A stretch of DNA of 12,117 nucleotides. It comes from Ignavibacteriaceae bacterium (GTDB lineage: Bacteria; Bacteroidota; Ignavibacteria; Ignavibacteriales; Ignavibacteriaceae). Position 1 is the first letter of the stretch. Each line of letters starts with the position of its first letter. A model generated the notes under the pieces. It searched no databases and was not told where the DNA came from. It worked only from the letters and a program-made list of their open reading frames with translations. The stretch covers positions 1-12,117 of the forward strand of contig JARLHB010000332.1 in assembly GCA_031292465.1 (NCBI GenBank), read 5' to 3'. Shown piece by piece: positions 1-7,215 of this stretch. Made by a program: the position numbers and the translations under genes.

Positions 1-657
1 AATAATGGTATTGAAGTGCTTAAAATATTGAAAGAAAGATCATTTGATATAATCCTTATGGATGTTCAAATGCCGGAAATGGATGGTTATACTGCTACTG
101 GCGAGGTGAGGAAACTTGAAACCGAAGCTGCAAAAATTCCAATTATTGCGCTTACTGCACATGCACTTATCGGTGATAAAGAAAAGTGTATTCAGGCCGG
201 TATGAATGACTACGTGTCCAAACCGATTGTACCCGAAAACTTTATTAAAGTTATTGATAAATGGCTGAAAATTGAAGCCAAACATGAAAAAGAAATTACT
301 CCGGATAACCCGGCGAATAATGAAATAGTATTTGATTTTTCCGTCCTTGAGAAAATGAGCCTGGGCGATAAGGAATTTCAGCAGGAACTTCTTATCGCTT
401 ACATAAAAGATGTAGATGAAAGATTTGTTAGGTTAAGGGGCTTTATAGAGGAGAAAAATTTGCCTAAAATAACCGGCGAAGCGCATACAATAAAAGGCGC
501 AAGCTATTCGCTCGGCGCTAAAAAAGTCGGGGACTTAGCTTACAGTATAGAGCTTACAGGAAGGCAAAAGGATATTGACAATGTGGGCCAGTGGATGGAG
601 AAATTGTCTTCTGCAATATCTGAGACTAAAAGAATAATTGAGAAGTTTTTGGAATAA
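1..657 (+). CDS. Hybrid sensor histidine kinase, C-terminal fragment (receiver + HPt domains), 5' end outside window
   Basis: The reading frame is open from base 1 to the TAA at 655-657 (218 visible residues), so the gene starts to the left of the window. The first ~90 residues are the C-terminal two thirds of a response-regulator receiver domain. The phospho-acceptor Asp (codon 61-63) lies in an LMDVQMPEMDG motif, followed by IIALTAHA and the conserved Lys of VSKP (codon 220-222). Residues ~112-210 form a histidine phosphotransfer (HPt) domain, with the phospho-His at codon 484-486 in a GEAHTIKGAS motif. Receiver followed by HPt at the C-terminus is the arrangement of multistep phosphorelay kinases such as the BarA/ArcB type, in which phosphate passes from kinase to Asp to His and then to a separate regulator. 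The sensor and kinase domains are presumably upstream and are not visible. The GTG at 16 is an internal Val and not the start. No terminator is evident after the stop. Confidence 0.93.
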   Translation, partial: NNGIEVLKILKERSFDIILMDVQMPEMDGYTATGEVRKLETEAAKIPIIALTAHALIGDKEKCIQAGMNDYVSKPIVPENFIKVIDKWLKIEAKHEKEITPDNPANNEIVFDFSVLEKMSLGDKEFQQELLIAYIKDVDERFVRLRGFIEEKNLPKITGEAHTIKGASYSLGAKKVGDLAYSIELTGRQKDIDNVGQWMEKLSSAISETKRIIEKFLE

Positions 658-788
658 TATTTAATTAACTGATAAGTATCGGAATTGATTTTTGCAGGCT
701 GCAGATATTAATCGGCAAAAAAATGTCAGACAATTTTATCAAAAACATAAGATGGCCAACAATACCTTCAAATTGCTTTTGAGTTATG

Positions 789-795
789 AAGGGAG
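789..795 (+). promoter_or_regulatory. Ribosome binding site that sets the start of the first lipoprotein
   Basis: The purine run AAGGGAG lies four bases before the ATG at 800. It favours that ATG over the in-frame TTG at 692, whose extra 36 residues are hydrophilic and would bury the signal peptide inside the protein. Confidence 0.65.
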
Positions 796-799
796 AATT

Positions 800-1435
800 A
801 TGGGAAGCCCAGATCTGAAATACTTAAAAAATATAATAAGAAATATTATTAAGTATCCTGCCTTTATATTACTTCTTGCAGGCTGTTCAGGCAGAGAAAT
901 TACTAATCCGCTTATGATGAATATATTAAAAAGTAAAAATGCTGTTACAGTTAGTAAAGAAACTTTTGAAACATTAAAAATCGAACCCGGATCATATTCG
1001 TATTGCGGCTTTGATAAGATTATTTTGACCTTAGAAGAAGGTGAAATTGTCCCGGAGTTTGAAAAAATATTGTATGATCCTGAAGATTCCGTGATGTATA
1101 TAAAAGGAGTTGTTTATATTCTTTTGCATGAACATATTAATGGTGAGCCTGTTACAATCAAAAGAGCCTGCGAAAACGCACAAATAATAATTGGGAATGT
1201 GGTCAAACTGCCCGAAACTTATCAGGATGAAGGAAAACTGAATATCCATTATAATTATCTCGTCGGCAAAAATGGAGAATTTTCACTTGCTGTTAAAGTC
1301 CATAAGCACCGTCAAATAGTGATTGCTCCCAGAGAAGAATATGAAGAGAATGGAGAATATGATTATACTCCATTGTATACTGAATATATTTATGAAATAT
1401 TCAGGTTAAATAATATCAAAAGCCCAAATAAGTAA
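800..1435 (+). CDS. Putative lipoprotein of unknown function (211 aa)
   Basis: The protein begins with a short basic and hydrophilic stretch, then a hydrophobic segment ending in the lipobox LLAGC. The Cys at residue 29 (codon 884-886) would be lipidated after signal peptidase II cleavage. The ATG at 800 is chosen because it has a good ribosome site and puts the lipobox at a normal distance from the N-terminus. The mature part, about 180 residues, is rich in Glu, Lys, Ile and Tyr. It has no membrane segment and no motif that I recognise. It ends in a Glu/Tyr-rich stretch (around residues 180-195). The protein is probably anchored in the cell envelope. The gene starts 142 bases after the kinase and lies 65 bases before a second lipoprotein gene, so the two lipoproteins could share a transcript. 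They do not look like duplicates of each other. Coding is likely; the function is unknown. Confidence 0.8.
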   Translation: MGSPDLKYLKNIIRNIIKYPAFILLLAGCSGREITNPLMMNILKSKNAVTVSKETFETLKIEPGSYSYCGFDKIILTLEEGEIVPEFEKILYDPEDSVMYIKGVVYILLHEHINGEPVTIKRACENAQIIIGNVVKLPETYQDEGKLNIHYNYLVGKNGEFSLAVKVHKHRQIVIAPREEYEENGEYDYTPLYTEYIYEIFRLNNIKSPNK

Positions 1436-1500
1436 GATGCAAATAATGAAAAACGGATTGTTCATCTTCCATAATTGTAATTTGAATATAATATAAAGAT

Positions 1501-1941
1501 ATGAAATATTTTAGCCTTCTTATATTAGCAATGTTTTTAGCCGGATGTTCTGAATCCACAAAAATTGTTACGGCTAATATTGTTTATATAGAACCGTATA
1601 ATTCCAATGTGCAAACAATTCAGAGTCGTCTAATTTTTAATTATCAACAATGTGCGTGGATAAAAGAAACAAATTCAAATGATAGTTTAGCAGTTATGTT
1701 TGGCTTCAGAATATCTAAACTTGAGGACATATCGAAAAAATTTGAGTTGAATAAGCCCTATAAGTTCAGGCTGAAGAAAGTTGAGTGGAAATCATGGGAT
1801 TGGTTACTGCCGCTTGAAAGGCAAAATGATCCGTTTTTAATATTTACAATATTAATGCCGGAAGTTCCTTTAAAGATGAAAAATAGTGAAAGAATAGAAA
1901 CTGATTATTGGCAGGTAGAAAGTATAAGGGGATATGAATAG
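1501..1941 (+). CDS. Putative small lipoprotein of unknown function (146 aa)
   Basis: A classic lipoprotein signal runs from Met-Lys through a hydrophobic stretch to the lipobox FLAGC. The lipidated Cys would be residue 16 (codon 1546-1548), followed by Ser-Glu-Ser. The mature domain of ~130 residues is probably mostly beta. It contains a Trp-rich patch (VEWKSWDW, around residues 97-104) and ends with a hydrophilic tail. I recognise no family. The start is the only ATG compatible with the signal peptide. The ribosome site is weak (AAAG just before the start), and a partial -7-like TAATTTG lies about 20 bases upstream. The gene follows the other lipoprotein on the same strand and is followed by the terminator at 1966-2012. 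Its role may be in envelope structure or stress, but nothing in the sequence decides this. Confidence 0.8.
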   Translation: MKYFSLLILAMFLAGCSESTKIVTANIVYIEPYNSNVQTIQSRLIFNYQQCAWIKETNSNDSLAVMFGFRISKLEDISKKFELNKPYKFRLKKVEWKSWDWLLPLERQNDPFLIFTILMPEVPLKMKNSERIETDYWQVESIRGYE

Positions 1942-1965
1942 ATTTGATAAGTCTGAAATCATAAA

Positions 1966-2012
1966 AAAACACCCCTCAATCCACTCTTAAGAGGAGACAG
2001 TAGGGGTGTTTT
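1966..2012. terminator. Bidirectional intrinsic terminator between convergent genes
   Basis: Perfect 11-bp inverted arms (1966-1976 and 2002-2012) have the core ACACCCCT/AGGGGTGT. They enclose a 25-base loop that itself contains the palindrome CTCTTAAGAG (1984-1993). Seven A's lie on the left side (1963-1969) and four T's on the right, so the hairpin can stop transcription from both directions. The T-tract is stronger for the minus-strand aminotransferase, which ends 27 bases away; the lipoprotein gene ends at 1941. Confidence 0.85.
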
Positions 2013-2038
2013 AATAAAGACTAGATATTAAAAAGTCA

Positions 2039-3241
2039 TTATTCCATTGTAAGGACTTCTGCAATTTTAGGCAATGCCCAGTCTAATTGTTCTTTTGTTA
2101 TTATAAGTGGCGGTGCAAAACGTATTACATCTTCATGTGTTTCTTTGCAGAGTATGCCTCTTGCCATTAATGCTTCGCAGAACCTGCGGGCGCCTTTGGC
2201 TTCATGTTTTAACTCAACGCCAATAAATAAGCCTTTGCCGCGTATTTCCTTTACATTCTTTGAGTTTATGGCTCTAAGCTTTTCCCTGAAATATTTGCCC
2301 ATGTTAAAGGAATTTTCAACAAGCTTTTCTTCAACAAGAACTTTTAAGCTTTCCCTGGCTATTGCTGCGGCAAGGGGGCTTCCGCCGAATGTAGAACCGT
2401 GATCTCCCGGCCTGAAAACACCAAGTATTTCTTTGCTGGAAAGTACAGCTGAAATAGGGTAGCAGCCGCCTGAAAGAGCTTTGCCTATAATTGTTATATC
2501 CGGGCGGATGTTTTCGTACTCAAATGCAAATAATTTACCGCTTCTTCCAAGCCCTGACTGAATTTCATCTGCAATAAATAAAACATTGTTTTTCTTGCAT
2601 AGATCAAATGCTTTTTTCAAATATCCATCAGGTGGTACAATTACACCGCCTTCACCCTGAATGGGTTCAACTAAAAAGGCTACGGTATTGTTAGTAATTT
2701 CTTTTTCAAGAGCCTCTATGTTACCGTATTCAATAATTTTAAATCCGGGCGTAAATGGCCCAAATCCGTCTTTGTATTCGGGAACGGAAGAGAAACTGAT
2801 TATGGAGATTGTTCTGCCTGCAAAATTATTTGTGCAGGTAATAATTTCTCCTTTGTTTTCTTCAACACCTTTAATTTTATAGCCCCATTTTCTTGCGGCT
2901 TTTAATGCGGTTTCAACGCCTTCTGCGCCTGAGTTCATTGGCAGTACGGATTCATAACCGGTTAATTCGCACACTTCCTTGTAAAAAAACGGCAGTTGGT
3001 CGTTTCTAAACGCCCTGGAGGTAAGAGTTACCTTTTCAGCCTGGTTTTTTAATGCATTAACTATTCTTGGATGACAGTGTCCCTGGTTTACAGCAGAGTA
3101 AGCAGCAAGGCAGTCCAGGTATTTGTTCCCATCAACATCATAAACCCACACGCCTTCGGCTTTATTTATAACAACATCAAGTGGATGGTAGTTATGTGCT
3201 CCGTATTTATCTTCTATTTCGATGAAGTCTTTTGTCAGCAT
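2039..3241 (-). CDS. rocD: Ornithine aminotransferase (ornithine--oxo-acid transaminase)
   Basis: This cytoplasmic PLP enzyme transfers the delta-amino group of L-ornithine to 2-oxoglutarate. The products are glutamate and glutamate-5-semialdehyde, linking arginine/ornithine breakdown with proline and glutamate. At 400 residues it matches the usual bacterial length. Family motifs are complete: GAHNYHPL near residue 14 (Tyr18), AAYSAVNQGHCHP near 46 (Tyr48), NSGAEGVETALK at 103, AGRT with the expected substrate Arg143, EPIQGEGG with Glu197, IADEIQSGLGR with the cofactor-pairing Asp225, and GKALSGG with the PLP Lys254. The start at 3241 gives the typical MLTKDF N-terminus and has an AAGGA site (3247-3251, minus strand) five bases upstream. 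A longer frame to 3292 would add 17 residues not expected in the family. The gene stands alone; no arginase or proline gene is next to it. The nearest alternatives are acetylornithine or 4-aminobutyrate transaminases, but the N-terminal GAHNYHP and SAVNQGHCHP motifs favour ornithine aminotransferase. Confidence 0.95.
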   Translation of the reverse strand: MLTKDFIEIEDKYGAHNYHPLDVVINKAEGVWVYDVDGNKYLDCLAAYSAVNQGHCHPRIVNALKNQAEKVTLTSRAFRNDQLPFFYKEVCELTGYESVLPMNSGAEGVETALKAARKWGYKIKGVEENKGEIITCTNNFAGRTISIISFSSVPEYKDGFGPFTPGFKIIEYGNIEALEKEITNNTVAFLVEPIQGEGGVIVPPDGYLKKAFDLCKKNNVLFIADEIQSGLGRSGKLFAFEYENIRPDITIIGKALSGGCYPISAVLSSKEILGVFRPGDHGSTFGGSPLAAAIARESLKVLVEEKLVENSFNMGKYFREKLRAINSKNVKEIRGKGLFIGVELKHEAKGARRFCEALMARGILCKETHEDVIRFAPPLIITKEQLDWALPKIAEVLTME

Positions 3242-3280
3242 AATGATCCTTAATATTGTTTCTAATGGATATTGACTATA

Positions 3281-3288
3281 CAAATTTA
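3281..3288 (-). promoter_or_regulatory. Candidate -7 element for rocD
   Basis: On the minus strand this reads TAAATTTG, an exact match to the TAnnTTTG -7 box of Bacteroidota housekeeping promoters. It would put the transcript start about 30-35 bases before the rocD ATG. No TTG-type -33 element is seen at the right distance, so this is only a candidate. Confidence 0.35.
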
Positions 3289-3326
3289 CCAAAAATTAGG
3301 GATAGAAGGAACTTTGCGGCATCAAA

Positions 3327-3350
3327 AAAACCACCCGTTTAGGTAGTTTT
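3327..3350 (-). terminator. Terminator-like hairpin upstream of rocD (minus strand)
   Basis: On the minus strand a 9-bp stem (AAAACTACC with GGTGGTTTT, one G-U pair) closes a 6-base loop, and the T run continues to 3324. The shape is that of an intrinsic terminator pointing towards rocD, about 85 bases before its start. It has no minus-strand gene to serve. It could insulate rocD from antisense transcription, or act as an attenuator if the true promoter lies further upstream. Confidence 0.35.
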
Positions 3351-3359
3351 GGTTTATGA

Positions 3360-3367
3360 TAATTTTG
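3360..3367 (+). promoter_or_regulatory. Candidate -7 element for the YjbQ-family gene and amylase
   Basis: TAATTTTG matches TAnnTTTG and lies 58 bases before the ATG at 3426, giving a leader of about 50 bases. A TTTG at 3348-3351 is too close to serve as the -33 element. Support is therefore limited to position and the single box. Confidence 0.3.
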
Positions 3368-3425
3368 AACAAATTACACAACAATTTGCAAGCTATTATT
3401 AATTCATATTTTATTCATATTTCTG

Positions 3426-3851
3426 ATGAACATTTCCACGCATTCATTTGAGGTTAGAAGCAGGGGCATGACGGATATTATTGATTTAACCGGCAATGTT
3501 CAGGCAATAATAAATGAGAATGATTACAGCGAAGGCAGCGCACTTGTTTTTGCAGGCGGTTCTACCGCCGGAATAACAACAATAGAGTATGAACCCGGTT
3601 TGCTGAAAGATTATCCGGCCTTGTGGGAAAAAATTGTTCCGGGTAATGATGTTTATAAACATGATGAAACCTGGCATGACGGAAACGGCTTTTCTCATAT
3701 TCGTGCAGCTTTGCAGGGCGCTTCTTTTACCGTTCCGTTTATACAAGGTGAATTGCTGCTGGGCACATGGCAGCAAATTATATTAATCGATTTTGACAAC
3801 AGGCCAAGAAGCCGAAAAATAATTGTACAGATTACAGGCAGAAAAAAATAA
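3426..3851 (+). CDS. YjbQ/UPF0047 family protein (secondary thiamine-phosphate synthase-like)
   Basis: This 141-residue cytoplasmic protein has the full length of the YjbQ/UPF0047 family. Visible family motifs are GGSTAGITTIEYEPGL (residues 44-59), YKHDETWHDGNGFSH (77-91, with His79, Asp80, Asp85, Asn87 and His91 as the likely metal or active-site cluster), GASFTVPFIQGEL and LGTWQQI (112-118), and a C-terminal PRSRKIIVQITG strand. E. coli YjbQ has been reported to have weak thiamine-phosphate synthase activity, but the physiological role of the family is unresolved. The STAG loop reads GGSTAG rather than the more common PHTTAG, as in a subgroup of the family. The ATG at 3426 starts the conserved domain directly. 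No Shine-Dalgarno is visible; the bases before it are AT-rich. The stop lies 25 bases before the amylase ATG, so the two genes are probably co-transcribed although no functional link is obvious. Confidence 0.9.
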   Translation: MNISTHSFEVRSRGMTDIIDLTGNVQAIINENDYSEGSALVFAGGSTAGITTIEYEPGLLKDYPALWEKIVPGNDVYKHDETWHDGNGFSHIRAALQGASFTVPFIQGELLLGTWQQIILIDFDNRPRSRKIIVQITGRKK

Positions 3852-3876
3852 CAGGACTAAACTTTTAGGGATTGAT

Positions 3877-6780
3877 ATGAAATTTAAACTAACGATTTTA
3901 GCCTTAATAATTACAGGCTTTCAGTATTCCTTTTCGCAGGTAGTTCAAACCGTACCGGCATACGCAACTGAAAATGATTCTATAGTGGTTATTTTTAATG
4001 CCAAGCTTGGAGACGGCGGATTGGCCGGATTTACAGGAACTGTTTATGCATATACGGGTGTTATTACTAATAACAGTACCAGTTCTTCCAACTGGAAACA
4101 CGTTATTAGCAGCGGCTGGTCGGATTATCAGCATCAGCCTGTTTTAACACCTAATGGAACTGACTCATACAAACTTGTAATCGGTAATCCGCGAAAATAT
4201 TACTCTTTGACGGATGCCAGCGAACATATATTAAAACTTGCATTCGTTTTTAAAAATTCTGACGGAAGCAAAACCGGAAGGGACGTTGGCGGGGCAGACA
4301 TTTTTGCCTCCTTATATTCTTCAGGCGTAAGTATAGTGCTGAATAATCCTGTTTTACCAGCACAGTTAAGTGATCCGTTAAATGCACCCGTTTTTGCTAA
4401 CCCCGGCGATACAGTTAATATTTCTGCAAAGGCCGTTACTGTGGGAACCAAAATTGCATCAATCTCCTTGTCGGTTAACGGAACTCTTAAATCACAGCTA
4501 AATCAGGATTCGATAGTATTTAGTTTTGTAGCTCAAAATTATAGCACCGGCTCTAATAATGTCTTGATAGTTAGTACTGATACTTCAGGTATTAAAGATT
4601 CCCTTTCGTTTATAATTTTTAATAACCCTGCTGTAAATCAGGCTCAATTGCCATCAGGTATGGAATACGGAATAAATTATAATAGCAGCAATCCTACAAC
4701 TGCTACATTAGTATTGTTTGCGCCAAAAAAATCGTTTGTTTATGTACTTGGCGATTTTAATAATTGGCAGGTTAATAAAAATTATATGCTGAATGAGTAC
4801 CAGGTAACTGCCGACAGCGTTATTTGGTGGATATCCCTTACCAATCTTTCTCCTGGAACAGAGTATGCGTTTCAATATTTAGTTGACGGAAGTATCCGTT
4901 GTGCAGATCCTTATTCTGAAAAAATTCTTGATCCGGATAACGACAGTTATATAAGTTCTTCAACTTATCCTGACCTTAAAGCTTACCCTGCTGGGAAGAC
5001 GCAGCAGATTGTTTCTGTATTGCAAACCGGGCAAAGTGCATATAACTGGCAGGTTACAAATTTTAAGAAACCATTAAAAACCGACCTTGTTGTGTATGAA
5101 TTATTAGTAAGGGATTTTGTCTCAACCCATGATTATAATACATTGGCAGATACTATCGGATACTTCAAACGGCTGGGTGTTAATGCTATAGAACTTCTTC
5201 CTATAATGGAATTTGAGGGCAACGACAGTTGGGGTTACAACCCGGATTTTCATTTCGCACCTGATAAATATTACGGTACTAAGAACGACTTGAAGCACTT
5301 TATTGATGTTGCGCATCAGAACGGCATAGCAGTAATACTTGATGCTCCTATGAACGGTATTATGGGTTCTTCTCCACTTGCAAAATTATACTGGGATTCT
5401 GCAAACAACAGGCCTGCTGCCGATAACCCATGGCTAAACCAGTTTGCGCCGCATGATTATAGTGTGGGATGCGACTTTAACCACAACAGTCCTGAAACAA
5501 GATACTATATGAAACGTTTCACTACATTCTGGCTAAGCCAGTATCATGTTGACGGTTTCAGGTTTGATCTTGCTAAAGGATATACCCAGACAGCCAATTA
5601 TACAATTTCCGGCGGAAATATTGTTTATGATGACAATAAAATGTCGTTATATGATGCATCGCGTGTTTATAATTTAAAAAATATTGCTAATAATATTTGG
5701 AATATAGATACCAGCGCCTATGCTATATTTGAACTATTTTCTGAATTAAAAGAAGAAAACGTACTTGTAAACTACGGTATGATGGTTTGGGACAATATGA
5801 ATTATAATTACGGGCAGGCTTCTATGGGGTATAGTTCAGGATGGGATTTATCCGGTACATCTTATTTAAATTTGGGCAGCTCTCTTCCCGGTTATGTAGC
5901 ATATATGGAAAGCCATGATGAAGAACGGGAGATGTACAGAAACCTGATGTATGGCAGTGCAAGCGGCAGTTATAATATAAAAGATACAGTAACAGCTCTT
6001 AACAGGTTAAAATTATGCGAAGCTTTATTCTATACTATACCCGGCCCTAAAATGCTGTGGCAGTTCGGCGAACTTGGGTATGATTTTCCTATCAATTATA
6101 ACGGCAGGGTGGGTGATAAGCCAATCAGGTGGGACTATTACAGCAATGCCGAAAGATTAAAGCTTTATAAAACTACCGCTGCTTTAATAAATTTGAAGAA
6201 AAATTATCCTGCTTTCAGAAGCAGTAATTTTACAGTGGGAACTGCAAGGCAGGTTAAAATAGTTACCATTCAGGATCCTTCTATGGATGTAGTTGCTTTC
6301 GGCAATTTTGATGTTGTAAGCCAGTCATATGATATTGGTTTTCCTGCTTCCGGTACATGGTATGATTATTTTACCGGAGACAGTATAAGCTTAACCACAG
6401 ATCATCAGTTTACTTTAAACCCGGGAGAACTGCATATTTATACCACTGTAAAACTTCCAACGCCGGAACAGGGCTTAGTAACCGGTGTGGAAGAAAATAA
6501 TGAAAAGGCAGTAATTAAAAGTTTTGATTTAAAACAGAACTATCCAAATCCGTTTAATCCGAGTACTGTAATTAAATATCAGATTCCAAAGGCTGGTATT
6601 GTCAAATTAAAAGTTTATGATATATTAGGCAGGGAAGTATCTATGCTGGTGAATGCAGAGAAGTCAGCGGGAGAATATACTGTTTCATTTGACGGAAGCA
6701 GATTAGCGAGCGGAGTATATTTCTATACCATTCAGTCCGGCAGTTACATAAGCACTAAAAAGATGCTTTTGTTGAAATAA
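3877..6780 (+). CDS. Secreted GH13 alpha-amylase-family glycosidase with T9SS sorting domain (967 aa)
   Basis: A signal peptide (residues 1-20, ending FSQ) is followed by several regions: a beta-sandwich domain (~21-150), an Ig-like region (~155-250), and a CBM48-like E-set domain with GDFNNW at 292-297. Then come the GH13 barrel (~403-800), a C-terminal beta domain, and a T9SS type A sorting domain (~885-967) starting at NYPNPFNPS (888-896). The catalytic set is present: nucleophile Asp564 in GFRFD, acid/base Glu619 in FELF, and Asp681 in ESHDEER. The enzyme should hydrolyse or transfer alpha-1,4 glucan chains outside the cell, on the surface or released by T9SS. Two features are odd. Region I reads DAPMNG (489-494) where GH13 members normally have a His after Asn, and the residue after Glu619 is Leu where I expect His in this Bacteroidota group. 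The ATG at 3877 is chosen because it begins the signal peptide and has AGGG at 3867-3870; a TTG at 3823 would overlap the previous gene. The exact substrate is not determined. Confidence 0.93.
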   Translation: MKFKLTILALIITGFQYSFSQVVQTVPAYATENDSIVVIFNAKLGDGGLAGFTGTVYAYTGVITNNSTSSSNWKHVISSGWSDYQHQPVLTPNGTDSYKLVIGNPRKYYSLTDASEHILKLAFVFKNSDGSKTGRDVGGADIFASLYSSGVSIVLNNPVLPAQLSDPLNAPVFANPGDTVNISAKAVTVGTKIASISLSVNGTLKSQLNQDSIVFSFVAQNYSTGSNNVLIVSTDTSGIKDSLSFIIFNNPAVNQAQLPSGMEYGINYNSSNPTTATLVLFAPKKSFVYVLGDFNNWQVNKNYMLNEYQVTADSVIWWISLTNLSPGTEYAFQYLVDGSIRCADPYSEKILDPDNDSYISSSTYPDLKAYPAGKTQQIVSVLQTGQSAYNWQVTNFKKPLKTDLVVYELLVRDFVSTHDYNTLADTIGYFKRLGVNAIELLPIMEFEGNDSWGYNPDFHFAPDKYYGTKNDLKHFIDVAHQNGIAVILDAPMNGIMGSSPLAKLYWDSANNRPAADNPWLNQFAPHDYSVGCDFNHNSPETRYYMKRFTTFWLSQYHVDGFRFDLAKGYTQTANYTISGGNIVYDDNKMSLYDASRVYNLKNIANNIWNIDTSAYAIFELFSELKEENVLVNYGMMVWDNMNYNYGQASMGYSSGWDLSGTSYLNLGSSLPGYVAYMESHDEEREMYRNLMYGSASGSYNIKDTVTALNRLKLCEALFYTIPGPKMLWQFGELGYDFPINYNGRVGDKPIRWDYYSNAERLKLYKTTAALINLKKNYPAFRSSNFTVGTARQVKIVTIQDPSMDVVAFGNFDVVSQSYDIGFPASGTWYDYFTGDSISLTTDHQFTLNPGELHIYTTVKLPTPEQGLVTGVEENNEKAVIKSFDLKQNYPNPFNPSTVIKYQIPKAGIVKLKVYDILGREVSMLVNAEKSAGEYTVSFDGSRLASGVYFYTIQSGSYISTKKMLLLK

Positions 6781-6789
6781 TCAGTGCGT

Positions 6790-6813
6790 AGGGCGAAGAG
6801 GTATCTTCGCCCT
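6790..6813 (+). terminator. GC-rich hairpin after the amylase gene
   Basis: A perfect 10-bp stem (AGGGCGAAGA/TCTTCGCCCT) with a 4-base loop starts nine bases after the amylase stop codon. Only a short T stretch follows (TTT, then CATAA). By itself it is a modest terminator or a 3'-end stabiliser, acting together with the stronger hairpin just downstream. Confidence 0.6.
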
Positions 6814-6827
6814 TTCATAATTATGAT

Positions 6828-6865
6828 AAAACCTCCGGCGTTTTCATTAACGCCGGAGGTTTTTT
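6828..6865 (+). terminator. Strong intrinsic terminator
   Basis: A perfect 15-bp stem (6828-6842 with 6849-6863, core ACCTCCGGCGTT) closes a 6-base loop, and a run of T's (6860-6865) completes it. The A's on the left side also make it usable from the minus strand. It ends the YjbQ-amylase transcript and isolates it from the next unit. Confidence 0.88.
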
Positions 6866-6913
6866 ATTACGTAACAATTTTTAATATTAAATAAATATCA
6901 AATAATATTTTTC

Positions 6914-6940
6914 TTGACTTTATAAAATATTTTGTATAAT
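6914..6940 (+). promoter_or_regulatory. Candidate sigma70-type promoter
   Basis: TTGACT at 6914-6919 and TATAAT at 6935-6940 are near-perfect -35 and -10 hexamers, separated by 15 bases. A shifted -10, TAATAT at 6937-6942, would give 17. The region is AT-rich, so chance matches are possible, and this lineage may prefer TAnnTTTG boxes. It is the best promoter-like signal between the terminator and the gene at 7222. Confidence 0.4.
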
Positions 6941-7208
6941 ATAAATATATAAAAAGGCGGGCATTTCAAATATCGCTGCTCAACCCTGGCAAAAATAATT
7001 TGTTCTGAATATAAAAATAACTTAGCGGGAGTATATTTATAAATAGGAGAGTAAATATTAACGTTCTTATTCCGGGGGCAATCCATTGTACAGACATGCC
7101 CGAAAAATCTGCAAAAAATAAAAGAGTGCTTTCTTAAAAATGTTATGAAAAACTATTACCGGGCTGTCCGGTTTAAGTAAAAGAGGAGTTATAGTATTTA
7201 TCATTTAT

Positions 7209-7215
7209 AGGGAGG
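7209..7215 (+). promoter_or_regulatory. Strong ribosome binding site before tandem ATGs
   Basis: AGGGAGG is followed by AAA and then ATGATG. Spacing is three bases to the first ATG (7219) and six to the second (7222). The normal preference for five or more bases favours 7222. Either choice gives the same signal peptide, differing by one Met. Confidence 0.7.

Noticed and set aside
689..721. TTTTTGC/GCAAAAA pairing after the kinase gene as a terminator
   Set aside because: The stem is mostly A-T with a 19-base loop and no T-tract, too weak to call.
692..799. An in-frame TTG extension of the first lipoprotein by 36 residues
   Set aside because: It has no ribosome site, its residues are hydrophilic, and it would place the lipobox at residue 65; the ATG at 800 is well supported.
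2145..2882. Plus-strand reading frames opposite rocD
   Set aside because: They are antisense shadows of a highly conserved enzyme and show no family features of their own.
3242..3292. A longer N-terminus for ornithine aminotransferase
   Set aside because: Family members begin near MLTKDF, and the AAGGA site fits the ATG at 3241; the extension also overlaps the -7 box candidate.
3551..3575. A GGCGG/CCGCC hairpin
   Set aside because: It lies inside conserved codons of the YjbQ-family gene and is explained by the protein sequence.
3823..3876. A TTG start that would extend the amylase upstream
   Set aside because: It overlaps the end of the YjbQ-family gene and would bury the signal peptide; the ATG at 3877 is correct.
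6898..7086. A 62-codon minus-strand reading frame in the gene-free region
   Set aside because: It has no ribosome site, is a low-complexity translation of AT-rich DNA, and overlaps the promoter candidate of the opposite strand.
7145..7180. An 11-codon plus-strand frame that could be a leader peptide
   Set aside because: It lacks a Shine-Dalgarno, shows no run of regulatory codons and is not followed by a terminator/antiterminator pair.
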